The notes under the pieces: model-generated
Databases searched by the model: none
What the model saw: the letters and a program-made list of their open reading frames with translations, nothing else
What the model was told of the DNA's origin: nothing
Shown: one piece after another, positions 46,701 to 54,132 of the stretch
How positions within the stretch are numbered: the stretch's first letter is position 1
How the letters are laid out: the number at the start of each line of letters is the position of its first letter
Position numbers and translations under genes: made by a program
Assembly: GCF_008001015.1 (NCBI RefSeq)
Contig: NZ_CP042862.1
Coordinates: 3,100,001-3,164,000, forward strand
Direction of reading: 5' to 3'
Length of the DNA: 64,000 nucleotides
From: Serinicoccus profundi
GTDB lineage: Bacteria > Actinomycetota > Actinomycetes > Actinomycetales > Dermatophilaceae

Positions 46701-47071
46701 GCATGCTCATGCTCATCGGCATCGTCGTGACCAACGCGATCGTGCTCATCGACCTCGTCAACCAGTACCGCGACCGCGGGCTCGGCCGCACCGAGGCCGT
46801 GCTCGAGGGGTCGCGCCACCGCTTCCGGCCGATCGTCATGACCGCGCTCGCGACGATCCTCGCGCTGACGCCCATGGCCTTCGCGATCACCGGGGGCGGG
46901 GCCTTCATCTCCCAGCCGCTCGCGATCGTCGTCATCGGCGGCCTCATCAGCTCCACGCTGCTGACGCTCATCCTCGTGCCGGTGCTCTACGAGCTCGTCG
47001 GCCGCGGGTCGGCCTGGGCGAGCGGGCTGCGCGGGCGGCGCGGGGAGCGGCGGGAGCGTCGGGCTGCCTGA
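43799..47071 (+). CDS. RND-superfamily efflux transporter
   Basis: A 1090-residue HAE-type RND permease with 12 membrane segments: one at the N-terminus (ALIALATLFSILAGLWSASSLP), six after residue 390, and a second set after residue 900. The proton-relay region includes GRVVDDSIVVIENIKRHI, and LMLIGIVVTNAIVLIDLVNQYRDRG marks the second half. Residues about 247-308 form an Ala/Gln/Glu-rich, probably coiled-coil insert (QAQAQVGETQQAADDAAEA) within the porter domain. No adaptor or outer-membrane channel gene is nearby, as expected for a monoderm. Confidence 0.92.
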   Translation: MSRLTLFSVRNRALIALATLFSILAGLWSASSLPRELFPSLQFPVLVVATSTPGSSASVVEEQVTEPVEVAAQGLNNVVEVTSTSTDGFSSVIVELDYGTQMGAAQTDLQRAVLALPDLPDTATPQIFAGNLDDFPIIQLAASGGSDAQDLVDRLERLVVPQIEDIDGVRSVTLSGVADRVVTIDLDEEAAAEAGVTTSAVSQVLQANGVVLPGGQVLDGETDLPVQVGSRLTSAEQIANLPLLTQQTIGAQQAATQAQAQVGETQQAADDAAEAAAAAPQDPELAAQAAAAAAAAEQAAAAAEQAGEVEIPLLADVATVTLEERDATAYTRTNGEPSVGLAITKTPDGNAVEISHELEALETEIGTALDGGELVTIYDGAPFIEKSIEDLATEGLLGLGFAILVVLVFLLSVRLTLVTALSIPLSLLIALVGLQVAGYSLNILTLGALTIAVGRVVDDSIVVIENIKRHIARGDDRRTAVVEATREVAGAITSATIATVAVFLPLGFVGGQVGELFRPFAVTVSLAMLASLLVALTIIPVLGYWFLGNRGRVGRHEEESPLTEADDSPDRLQRAYLPVLRTALARPWLTVLLALLVLGGTGYAATLLKTDFIGSSGENSLQATLSMPTGTTLDDTDAQAAEVEEWLAEQDEVETYQVTAGSPGGIEAVFLGSGTNTATFALTLADGVDGESFGAELTSAVELPEEATFTAQAGQQMGGASSLEVQVQGQEVEDLRTAADEVTELMTDAGALDVTNNLTDTVPALKVEVDREAAAAAGLAEAQLGQVVQAATDGATVGQVEIDASRVDVVVQQGEAQDLEALRELEVSTDTAGEPVLLDDVADLRTVEEAVSVTRVDGLRAATVTGRSTSDDLGALTADLQQRIDGLDTPEGVEVSLGGVSSDQQAAFQALGLALLAAIAIVYLVMVATFNSLVQPLILLVSVPFAATGSIGLLLLTDTPLDVASMVGMLMLIGIVVTNAIVLIDLVNQYRDRGLGRTEAVLEGSRHRFRPIVMTALATILALTPMAFAITGGGAFISQPLAIVVIGGLISSTLLTLILVPVLYELVGRGSAWASGLRGRRGERRERRAA

Positions 47072-47094
47072 CGCTGGCGGCAGGCGTGGACCGG

Positions 47095-47635
47095 CCCGCC
47101 GGCGGTGAGGATCCCTGCGCGTGCACCGATCCTCCCCGGATGCGCCACCCCCGGCGGTGAGGATCCCTACGTGTGCACCGATCCTCCCCGGATAAGCGGC
47201 CCCCGGCGGAGAGGATCCCTTCGCGTGCACCGATCCTCCCCGAACGGACGGTCGAGCGCGCGTCCGGCGTCTCGGTCAGTCGGTGAGGCGGGGCTGCGGT
47301 ATGCCGGCCCGGCGCCTGTCCCTGTCGCGCGGCCTGCCGCGGACGGCGTCCGGTGGGGAGGATGCCTGCGCGCGAACCGAACCTCCCCGGATGCGCCACC
47401 CCCGGCGGCGAGGATGCCTGCGTGTGTACCGATCCTCCCCGGATCGGCGGCGTCCGGTGGGGAGGATGCCTGCGCGTGCACCGATCCTCCCCGGATGCGC
47501 CACCCCCGGCGGCGAGGATCCCTGCGTGTGCACCGATCCTCCCCGGATGAGCGGGCTCCGGCGGGGAGGATCCCTGCGCGTGCACCGATCCTCCCCAGGG
47601 CGCCGCTTCGGGCTGACGGGCGTCGGGCGTGTCGG
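47095..47635. repeat. 52-bp tandem repeats with embedded hairpins and a copied gene end
   Basis: GAGGAT starts of the unit lie at 47107, 47159, 47211 and then 47358, 47410, 47462, 47514, 47566, exactly 52 bp apart inside each group. Each unit contains GGGGAGGATC and GATCCTCCCC arms (or close) around a 14-nt loop with GTGCAC. Between the groups, 47265-47335 is a near copy of 47625-47696, which is the 3' end and stop of the downstream minus-strand gene. The region thus looks like repeated unequal recombination. No spacer diversity, so not CRISPR. Confidence 0.9.
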
Positions 47636-50272
47636 TCAGTCGGTGAGGCGGGGGCTGCGGTATGCCGCCCCGGCGCCTGTCCCCGTCGCGGCGGCGGCGC
47701 GGCCGCAGCGCCACACGGCATACACCTGGGCGGGGTGGCCGAGCACCGCACCGACGTGGGTCTGCAGGGCGCTCGCCGAGGTCGGTGAGTCCAGCAGCTC
47801 GCTGAGCGGGTGGGCCGACCAGCCGGCGCGCTCGGCGGCGAGCCAGACGCCGAGCAGCCCGCCGCCGAGGGGGCCCAGCTCGTCGAGGCCCAATCCGGGC
47901 GGGCCCCAGAGCGCGACGACCGCACCGCGCGGCCGGACCTCGCTGACCCGAGCCACCAACCGATCCAGACGGGTGGCGCCCAGGACACGACGGGCGAGGC
48001 CGGAGCCGGTGAGCAGACCCAGCCCGCGCGCCTCCACCGGGCTCAGCCGCATCGCTGCCGCGCTCAGGCCGTCCAGGTCGTGGCGCGGGTGCGCTGGCGT
48101 CAGCCGCAGCCACTCCCGCAGCTCGCTGGCCGCCGGGCCGGTGAGCGTGCGAGCGGTGGCGCCGGGGAGCAGGTCGTCGACGAGGGCGTCCGGCAGGACC
48201 AGCAGACCCGTGCCAGCCGGCAGCTGCGCCAGGTCCGCGAGCGACGAGACTTCCTCAGGGGTGGGCTGCTGCTCGTAGGCGGCGCGGACGGTCGAGCGGG
48301 CGTGCAGCTCGGCCACCGACCAGGCGAGCCTGGGGCCCTGCCCATCACTGAGCCGGATCACCGCTGCCTGCCGGGCCCCGACAGCGACACCCCATTCGAC
48401 CTCGGCCATCAGCCCGAGCTCCGCGGCAACGACCTGCAGGCTCAACGCCACGGCGCCCAGGGACAGCAGGAGGTCGCGATGAGTCGGGTCGGCGACCGGG
48501 AGCGCACGCTCGGCGTGCCAGCCGAGCCGCAGGGTCACGTCGTCGAGGGCGCGGACGTCCCACGGCTGGGTGTTGTGCGCACTGGGCGCCCTCCCCCAGT
48601 CGGCCGCGCGGGCGAGCAGGCGACTCGCCGGCGAGGCATCGGCCGTCGCGGCCCCGTGACCCTCGGCTGAGCCGGTCTCATCACGCACGTCCACCGCCCG
48701 CGTGTAGAAGCACGTCCCGTGCAGGGGACGCCCGCCCATCGCCACGAACTGCGACTGCGAGCCCGCGTTGTCGTGCTCGACGAAGGTGACGCGCAGCGCG
48801 GCATACCCTCCGGCCTGCAGCCCCTCGAGCAGCTCCCGGGACAGGTGCCGCATGAGCCCCTGCCCGCGCGCACCCGGCACCGTCCCCTTGATGATGAGCA
48901 CGGCGTCGCGGCGGTAACGGCCCTTGGTGACCAGCAGCCGCGCCAGGTCGACCGGCCCGAGCCGCCCCCCGGTCGAGCGGACGAAAGCGGTGAGGTCTGG
49001 CACGACCAGGACGAAGGCCACCGGCTCCCCGTCCCGCTCCAGCCAGAGCAGCAGGCGCTCGTCGAGCAGGTGCGCCAGCCCGTCGGTCGCCGCCGCGAGC
49101 TCGTCGGCCTCGATCTGGGTGAAGTAGCCGAGCTCGGCGAAGGCGGCGTTGAGCATCTGGCGCAGCACCGGCAGCTGTTCGTCGAGGCGTCTGCGGTCGG
49201 CCTGACGCAGGACTACGCCCTCGGGCAGCGCGCCGACCGGGAAGATCGTGGTCGGGTCGAGTGAGCCGAGGTCGGGGCAGACCCATGTGGAGCCCTCCCA
49301 GATCCGCTCGAAGCCCAGCGCCTCCCAGTCGCGGTGGTAGTGGGAGGGGGTCCACGGACCGTCGAGGAAGCCCGGCTCCTCCCAGCCCGAGGTCACGACG
49401 CCGCCGACCTGGTTGGGCAGGAGCGACACCGGGCCGAGCAACCGGGTGCGGCCACGCTCGCGCGCGACGGCCTCGGCGTGCTCCACCAGCGCAGCGAGTG
49501 CCGGAGCGCCGGCGAACTCGGTGGCGCCCATGAGCAGGACGCGCTCGCCGAGCTTGGCGTCCATCCGCTCGTCGGTATGCAGTGTCGTGCGCCCTGCCAC
49601 GCCACCCCAGGGGTCCCGGACGAGGTAGAGCTCGACCGCCCCGTGCCGGCGGTGCGGCCCCTTGCCCCTCCACCAGGACCGGATGGTGCTGTGCCACAGC
49701 GGGACTCCGTGGGTCTCCCGCGGGGTGCCCCAGGGCTGCACCCTGAGGAAGGCCCGCAGGTCGTGGCGGATGCGGACCGGCACCACCAGGAAGCCGGGCG
49801 ACGCCGTCGTGGTTGCTGTCGGTGTCGTGGCAGCTCGACCCCGGTCAGCGGTCGACCTCGCGGCATCCGTCGTCGATCTGGGCTGTCGAGCCACCGTCGG
49901 CCCGACACCCTCCGCCCCGATCGGGCTGAACCGTTCGATGTGCGCCATCACCCCGTCCTCGGCACGCCACACCCCGTTGCTGTAGCCGTCCGGCTCCGCG
50001 TCGTGCACCTGGACGAGACCCCCCGGACCCACCTGCACCCGCCGGATCGCGGCCTGCGCGGCGGCCTGATCGGCATACCAGGCGATGACGCCGACCCGGC
50101 GCACCCCGGCACGCAGCCACTCCCGGCGGACGAGGCCGTCGCCCTGCACCGCCTCGACCGCCCGCCTGCGCCAGCGCGGGGTCGATCGGCCGTCCCGTGG
50201 CTCGACGGTGATCATGACCTTTGCCCGGGCCAGCGGTGGCGCGGCGGAGAAGTCACGAGTGCGCATCGTCAC
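47636..50272 (-). CDS. Fusion of GNAT-type acyltransferase and nitroreductase-like domains
   Basis: An 878-residue protein. Residues 1-125 are a small alpha/beta domain (AKVMITVEPRDGRS to GVMAHIERFSPIG) of monooxygenase/ABM character; a Thr/Ala linker follows. Residues about 160-520 form a double-GNAT-like region: FLVVPVRIRHDLRAFLRVQP, RTRLLGPVSLLPNQVG, and the CoA-binding VPGARGQGLMRHLSRELLEG. Residues about 545-860 resemble an Acg/nitroreductase fold starting WGRAPSAHNTQPWDVR. The start could be 50266 (MRTRDF). It overlaps the upstream small gene by about 20 nt. The catalytic reaction is unknown. Confidence 0.78.
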   Translation of the reverse strand: MTMRTRDFSAAPPLARAKVMITVEPRDGRSTPRWRRRAVEAVQGDGLVRREWLRAGVRRVGVIAWYADQAAAQAAIRRVQVGPGGLVQVHDAEPDGYSNGVWRAEDGVMAHIERFSPIGAEGVGPTVARQPRSTTDAARSTADRGRAATTPTATTTASPGFLVVPVRIRHDLRAFLRVQPWGTPRETHGVPLWHSTIRSWWRGKGPHRRHGAVELYLVRDPWGGVAGRTTLHTDERMDAKLGERVLLMGATEFAGAPALAALVEHAEAVARERGRTRLLGPVSLLPNQVGGVVTSGWEEPGFLDGPWTPSHYHRDWEALGFERIWEGSTWVCPDLGSLDPTTIFPVGALPEGVVLRQADRRRLDEQLPVLRQMLNAAFAELGYFTQIEADELAAATDGLAHLLDERLLLWLERDGEPVAFVLVVPDLTAFVRSTGGRLGPVDLARLLVTKGRYRRDAVLIIKGTVPGARGQGLMRHLSRELLEGLQAGGYAALRVTFVEHDNAGSQSQFVAMGGRPLHGTCFYTRAVDVRDETGSAEGHGAATADASPASRLLARAADWGRAPSAHNTQPWDVRALDDVTLRLGWHAERALPVADPTHRDLLLSLGAVALSLQVVAAELGLMAEVEWGVAVGARQAAVIRLSDGQGPRLAWSVAELHARSTVRAAYEQQPTPEEVSSLADLAQLPAGTGLLVLPDALVDDLLPGATARTLTGPAASELREWLRLTPAHPRHDLDGLSAAAMRLSPVEARGLGLLTGSGLARRVLGATRLDRLVARVSEVRPRGAVVALWGPPGLGLDELGPLGGGLLGVWLAAERAGWSAHPLSELLDSPTSASALQTHVGAVLGHPAQVYAVWRCGRAAAATGTGAGAAYRSPRLTD

Positions 50273-50591
50273 CGCCAGGGGTATGCCGCCCGCTCGCCTG
50301 CTCGTAGACGCGGATGTAGCCGCCGGTCGCGTTGTTGGTGCCGTCGGTCACCCACTGCATGAGCTCGCGGTGCACCCCGCTGCGGGCGAAGCGCAGCAGG
50401 TCCTCGCGGGTGGCGAAGTAGCCGACGGTGCCGAGGGTGAACGGCGGGTCGTAGTAGACCTGATGGTGGACGTAGCCGGGCATCCGTTTCATCTGGTCGA
50501 CCATCGCCCGCCAGCGCGGGGCGAGGCGCAGCCAGGCGGCCGGCGAGGCATACCGCGTCGCCCCGACGAAGACCGCCCCCGCTAGCTCCAT
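50253..50591 (-). CDS. Small ABM/DUF4188-like protein
   Basis: A 112-residue protein (MELAGAVFVGATRYASPAAW) with a ferredoxin-like pattern: MVDQMKRMPGYVHHQVYYDPPFTLGTVGYFATREDLLRFA. It resembles antibiotic-biosynthesis-monooxygenase-type or DUF4188 proteins. Its ATG shares a base with the stop of the PaaK-like gene (TGATG) and its end overlaps the fusion gene, so the three are tightly coupled. The N-terminal domain of the fusion protein appears related in type. Confidence 0.7.
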   Translation of the reverse strand: MELAGAVFVGATRYASPAAWLRLAPRWRAMVDQMKRMPGYVHHQVYYDPPFTLGTVGYFATREDLLRFARSGVHRELMQWVTDGTNNATGGYIRVYEQASGRHTPGGDDAHS

Positions 50592-52186
50592 CAGGCCCCG
50601 GTGCCCTTGGAGAGGTAGACCCGCTTGAGCTTGTCCGGGAGCGCGGCGAACGGCCCGGCGCCGGCGTCGTGCACCCGGACCTCGATGTCGTCGCTGCGGT
50701 CGGACTCCTCCAGTGACTGGGCGAAGTCGCGGCTGGTTCGCGCGAGGTAGTCAACCACCCCGTCGCCCACCTCGGCCGCCATCGTCACCCGCTCGTCGTC
50801 GGTGAGCGCGACGTCTTCGCGCAGCTCGAGGTGGATCGTCGGCTGCTGCCGGGTCGCGTCGCCGTCCACGTCCTCGAGGGTGAGGGTGAAGGAGCCGATC
50901 TGGGCGGCGCGCTGCTGGTCGGTGTAGAGGCCGTTCTCGACGTCCTGGGGGTAGATGTTGGCCCCCATGAAGGAGATCGTGGCGTCGGCGCGGCCGAAGA
51001 GCAGCAGCAGCGGCAGCTTCATCCCCTGCCGCTCGAAGGCCTCCCGGGCCGGCGCCTGCCACTGCGGCTGGCTGCGCAGGACGGCAGCCAGGTCGTGCCA
51101 GTCCATGAGCCGCGCCTCGTCGCCGATGTTGTAGCGCAGCTTGGGCGAGAGCACGGCGGTCGAGGTGAGCGTGCAGAGCAGCTCGCCCTCGGGGGTGGTC
51201 TCGAGGTAGGTCTCGAGCGGGTTGTACTGGAAGATCATCGGCGTGCGGGCCTCCCCCGGCCCGAGCACCGCCTCGCGCAGGTCGTGGTCCTCCAGCAGCG
51301 CGCGGCGCAGCCAGACGGTGAGGTCGGTCTCGCCGCCGATGCCGATGGTCAGGTCTGATGCGCCATACCCGGAGCGGACGGTGAGGAAACGCTCCTCGCA
51401 GTAGTCGCGCAGCGCCTCGGTCATGCCCTCGCCGCCGACGAGCCCGTGCATCCGCCAGGCCGGCCAGTCCCAGCCCTCGGCGTCGAGCCGGTCGCGCAGG
51501 TCCTTGAGGAAGGGCGGGTAGGCCGCGACGAGGTAGGTGAAGCTCGGCCCGAAATGGCGCAGGGTGTCGACGATCTTGTCGAGGTCAGGGCCGGTGTTCT
51601 TGACCATGGCGATCTTGGCCATCGCGATGCCGGTGTTGGTGCCGGTCGCCCACGCGCCCATGGAGTAGGCGTTGATGACGTAGAGCCGCTCCTCGTCGCG
51701 CATCATCAACGAGGTGAAGCCGGCGACGTTGCGGTGGATGTCCTCGAGCTCGTCCTTGCCCCGGACCCAGTTGAACGGGCGGCCGGAGGAGCCGGACGAC
51801 TCGTCCACGATCGTGCCGCGCAGTTCGAGGCGACCGGTGCGCGAGCGCGCCGCCTCGTCATACCGCTGGACGTAGGACGCCTTGTCGGTCGGAGGGTAGT
51901 TCTCCAGGTCCCACCAGCGGAAACGCCAGTCGTGCTCGGCGAGGTGCTGACGGTATGCCGGCACGTGCAGCGACCCCAGCTGGCAGGTCATCCAGGCGTG
52001 CAGCCGCGCGAACTCGCCCATCCACGGCTGGTAGTGGGTCGCGGTGAAGCGCCACGTGGCCGGGTGGACCTTGTAGAGGCTGTAGGTCGTGGTGAGCGCC
52101 CGGGTGCCCGCCTTGAGCGCACTCCGCCGCGTCGCCGTCAGCGGCGCACTCGTCCACGCCTTCGTCCCGATCTCCCGCCATCCCAT
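50591..52186 (-). CDS. PaaK-like adenylate-forming enzyme (COG1541)
   Basis: A 531-residue protein of the phenylacetate-CoA ligase/capsule PaaK-like type. The ATP-binding loop is IVDESSGSSGRPFNWVRG at about residues 126-143; RSGYGASDLTIGIGGETDL and LRYNIGDEARLMDWHDL follow, then a C-terminal domain with LFGRADATISFMGANIYPQD. It should activate a carboxylic acid as the acyl-AMP, with transfer to CoA, an amine or a carrier. First gene of the coupled cluster with the ABM-like and GNAT-nitroreductase genes. Confidence 0.88.
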   Translation of the reverse strand: MGWREIGTKAWTSAPLTATRRSALKAGTRALTTTYSLYKVHPATWRFTATHYQPWMGEFARLHAWMTCQLGSLHVPAYRQHLAEHDWRFRWWDLENYPPTDKASYVQRYDEAARSRTGRLELRGTIVDESSGSSGRPFNWVRGKDELEDIHRNVAGFTSLMMRDEERLYVINAYSMGAWATGTNTGIAMAKIAMVKNTGPDLDKIVDTLRHFGPSFTYLVAAYPPFLKDLRDRLDAEGWDWPAWRMHGLVGGEGMTEALRDYCEERFLTVRSGYGASDLTIGIGGETDLTVWLRRALLEDHDLREAVLGPGEARTPMIFQYNPLETYLETTPEGELLCTLTSTAVLSPKLRYNIGDEARLMDWHDLAAVLRSQPQWQAPAREAFERQGMKLPLLLLFGRADATISFMGANIYPQDVENGLYTDQQRAAQIGSFTLTLEDVDGDATRQQPTIHLELREDVALTDDERVTMAAEVGDGVVDYLARTSRDFAQSLEESDRSDDIEVRVHDAGAGPFAALPDKLKRVYLSKGTGA

Positions 52187-52312
52187 GGCCGGACTCTAAC
52201 GCTTCGCGGTGTGGGCACCGACCGTGCGATCACCACGATGGCGGTCCGGGCAGAGTCGGCGTCATCAGCTCCCCGGGCGCAAAGTCCTCACTCTTGTAGC
52301 GGAAGACCGTGA

Positions 52313-52330
52313 GATACCAGAGTGATACCA
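52313..52330. promoter_or_regulatory. Direct repeat upstream of the RHH/Doc genes
   Basis: GATACCA occurs at 52313-52319 and 52324-52330, 11 bp apart (one helical turn), just before the antitoxin start. RHH proteins often bind such paired sites cooperatively, so it is a candidate autoregulatory operator. Confidence 0.45.
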
Positions 52331-52337
52331 TGCCTGG

Positions 52338-52541
52338 ATGGCTATGACATTGCGGCTGTCTCCAGAGGATGCGCGTGCTTTGGCGGCTCTTGCTGAGGCT
52401 GAGGGTGTGAGCAAGCAGGAGGCGACAGTTCGCGCGATCCGAGAGGCGGCGGCGCGGCGTGGGCACGAGGAGCGTGTGCGCGAGCTGTCCGCACGTGGGC
52501 GAGAGCGTTACGCCGACCTGCTCGAGCGTCTCGGACGCTGA
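52338..52541 (+). CDS. RHH antitoxin of a Doc-type module
   Basis: A 67-residue protein: MAMTLRLSPEDARALAALAE is the strand and first helix, and VSKQEATVRAIREAAARRG the second helix of a CopG-like fold; the C-terminal part (RVRELSARGRERYADLLERLG) is a helix likely to cover the toxin. It is followed 6 nt later by the Doc-type gene. ATG 52344 is an alternative start. Confidence 0.88.
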   Translation: MAMTLRLSPEDARALAALAEAEGVSKQEATVRAIREAAARRGHEERVRELSARGRERYADLLERLGR

Positions 52542-52547
52542 CCCTTG

Positions 52548-52904
52548 GTGTACCTGACCACCGAGGACCTGCTCACCCTGGCAGCAGACCTGGGCGTCGG
52601 TCCGGTCCAGGACCTTGGCCTGCTGGACTCCGCGGCCCACCGCCCCAGCGCCAGCGTCTTCGGACATGATGCCTACCCCGGCATCGACGCGAAGGCGGGG
52701 GCGCTGCTGGAGTCCATCGTCGTCAATCACGCGCTGGTTGATGGCAACAAGCGCCTGGGCTGGCTCGCGGTGGTCGTGTTCTACGGCCTCAACGGCGTCG
52801 ACTTCCAAGCACCCGACGACGACGCCTACGACCTGGTCATCGCCGTCGCCAGCGGCAAGGCCGACCACCAGGTGGCAGCCCGCCACCTGGCCCAGTGGCA
52901 CTAA
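52548..52904 (+). CDS. doc: Doc-type Fic-fold toxin
   Basis: A 118-residue protein of the Doc family, which phosphorylates EF-Tu in the characterised P1 example. The Fic motif is HALVDGNKRLGWLAV near residue 62, matching HxFx(D/N)GNKR except Leu for Phe. VYLTTEDLLTLAADLG and DLGLLDSAAHRPSASVFG are typical of the N-terminal part. GTG 52548 or TTG 52545 starts it. Bacterial module with the preceding RHH antitoxin; it marks the left edge of the accessory block. Confidence 0.93.
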   Translation: MYLTTEDLLTLAADLGVGPVQDLGLLDSAAHRPSASVFGHDAYPGIDAKAGALLESIVVNHALVDGNKRLGWLAVVVFYGLNGVDFQAPDDDAYDLVIAVASGKADHQVAARHLAQWH

Positions 52905-52939
52905 CTGAGCCAACGACTCGCGGCACGAGCGAGTCCGTT

Positions 52940-53158
52940 TTAGCCGTCCACTAGACCGAGCTCGAAGGCCATCTTCGGGCCGAGCAGAGACGCGAGCCGA
53001 TCGGAGTCTTGTGCGGCAGCCTGCTGCAGCACCGCTGAGACGTCCTCGATCGCGCGGACGTCGTCGTCATCGTTGAAAGTCTCCTCACGCGCGTCCACGT
53101 ATTCGACCAGACCTCGGAGTGCGGCGGCGAGGAGTTCCTCGAGGTGGTTCTGACTCAT
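52940..53158 (-). CDS. Small acidic hypothetical protein
   Basis: A 72-residue helical protein, MSQNHLEELLAAALRGLVEY with an acidic middle (TFNDDDDVRAIEDVSAVLQQ) and DRLASLLGPKMAFELG. I do not recognise it. Its size and acidity resemble small immunity proteins, but no toxin adjoins it. It has its own ATG without a strong ribosome site and is convergent with the doc gene. Confidence 0.6.
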   Translation of the reverse strand: MSQNHLEELLAAALRGLVEYVDAREETFNDDDDVRAIEDVSAVLQQAAAQDSDRLASLLGPKMAFELGLVDG

Positions 53159-53560
53159 GGGTGAAGTATGGCGTGAGGCTGGCCAGAGGGGCTGGTCGCT
53201 GAGGGTCAGGCGTTCGCTCTGCAGTGCGGCCGGACAGGATGGATGCACGAAGCCTCATGAGTCTTCGTCCGGGATTGCTGCACCGACGGGTGTCACCTAT
53301 GTCACCCGATGGTTGCGGTGAGGGGCGGAGACCCAGGATGCGGCAGAACAGGATGCGTCCGTCGCTCAGTGGACAGTCTGCAACCGTCGCCGACGGCAGT
53401 GGTCAGAATCCTGAGCTTCCGCGTTCATGCGCCTCAGCGATTCAGCGACGGGGAAGTGAGAGCGGGTTGAGGAGGGCGTGGCGGGCGGGCGGGATCATCG
53501 ACGAGGTTCCAGCGTGTGCGTCGCTCGCCGGCGCAGCCGGTCCGGGCGACGGGTAGTCCG
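53159..53560. other. Intergenic stretch with nothing recognised
   Basis: About 400 bp between two minus-strand genes. The only open frames lack family resemblance and natural start contexts. I see no repeat of the 32-bp or 52-bp families and no strong hairpin. Confidence 0.5.
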
Positions 53561-54016
53561 TCAACCGACTCGGCTGGCCTCGCGATCCGCGGTGACCGAG
53601 CCCCTGCGTCGCAGGGAGACCACGACCAAGGCCGCGGTGAGCAGCATGCTCAGCATGAGCGCGGGGATCGTGACGTTGGAGATCGTGACGTGTGGCCCCT
53701 GCTCCCAGATGTCGGCGGTGTCGCGGTTGACCCACCCGTCCCGGGCCAGCCGCTGGATCGCGACGGCGAGCTCGCCGACGTGGCCGAGCACTGCAATCGG
53801 AACGGTCGCAGACATGAGGCTCAGGATCCAGCGCGACGCGGCGGTGGGCGCCTCGGGACGCATCCGCCACACCAACACGGTCGCGGGGACGAGCAGCGCG
53901 AGGGCGAGGAGGTGGGACGAGATGTGCAGTGCGCTGGTGTCCCCTTGCGACGCGAACACGAAGATCGACAGGAACGGTGCCCAGCCGAGGGCCAGGAGGG
54001 TGAGCGGGCGGGACAT
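53561..54016 (-). CDS. Four-helix membrane protein beside a LuxR regulator
   Basis: A 151-residue membrane protein with four hydrophobic segments (LTLLALGWAPFLSIFVFA; LLALALLVPATVLVWRM; WILSLMSATVPIAVLGHVGEL; ALMLSMLLTAALVVVSL). A GGAG-type site precedes ATG 54016. It is 116 nt after the membrane-bound LuxR gene on the same strand, suggesting it is a target or partner. Function unknown. Confidence 0.75.
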   Translation of the reverse strand: MSRPLTLLALGWAPFLSIFVFASQGDTSALHISSHLLALALLVPATVLVWRMRPEAPTAASRWILSLMSATVPIAVLGHVGELAVAIQRLARDGWVNRDTADIWEQGPHVTISNVTIPALMLSMLLTAALVVVSLRRRGSVTADREASRVG

Positions 54017-54132
54017 GCGGGTCTCCTTCTCGAGCAGGTGGCGATGCCTCCGACCGTAGGAGTGCAGGTCCGCGGCGGCATCGGCGTTTTCGCCTATCTC
54101 TCGGCCGCGTGACCGGGATCAGGTCGGGGCCC

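Noticed and set aside
43802-47230. 1142-aa antisense open frame over the RND gene
   Set aside because: Mirror of a GC-rich gene; Arg/Gly/Asp-rich composition, no family resemblance. Same for 7380-9824 antisense to glgP and 818-2473 antisense to hutU.
47095-47620. CRISPR array
   Set aside because: Units are contiguous 52-bp tandem repeats with nearly identical inter-hairpin parts, not unique spacers, and there are no cas genes.
47000-48110. Long minus-strand open frames over the 52-bp repeats with recurring peptides such as GEDRCTRRDP
   Set aside because: They are translations of a DNA tandem repeat whose unit length is not a multiple of three; no start context or family.
53224-53556. 110-aa plus-strand open frame
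   Set aside because: No recognised motif, weak start and Arg/Ser-rich composition; kept as an empty intergenic stretch.
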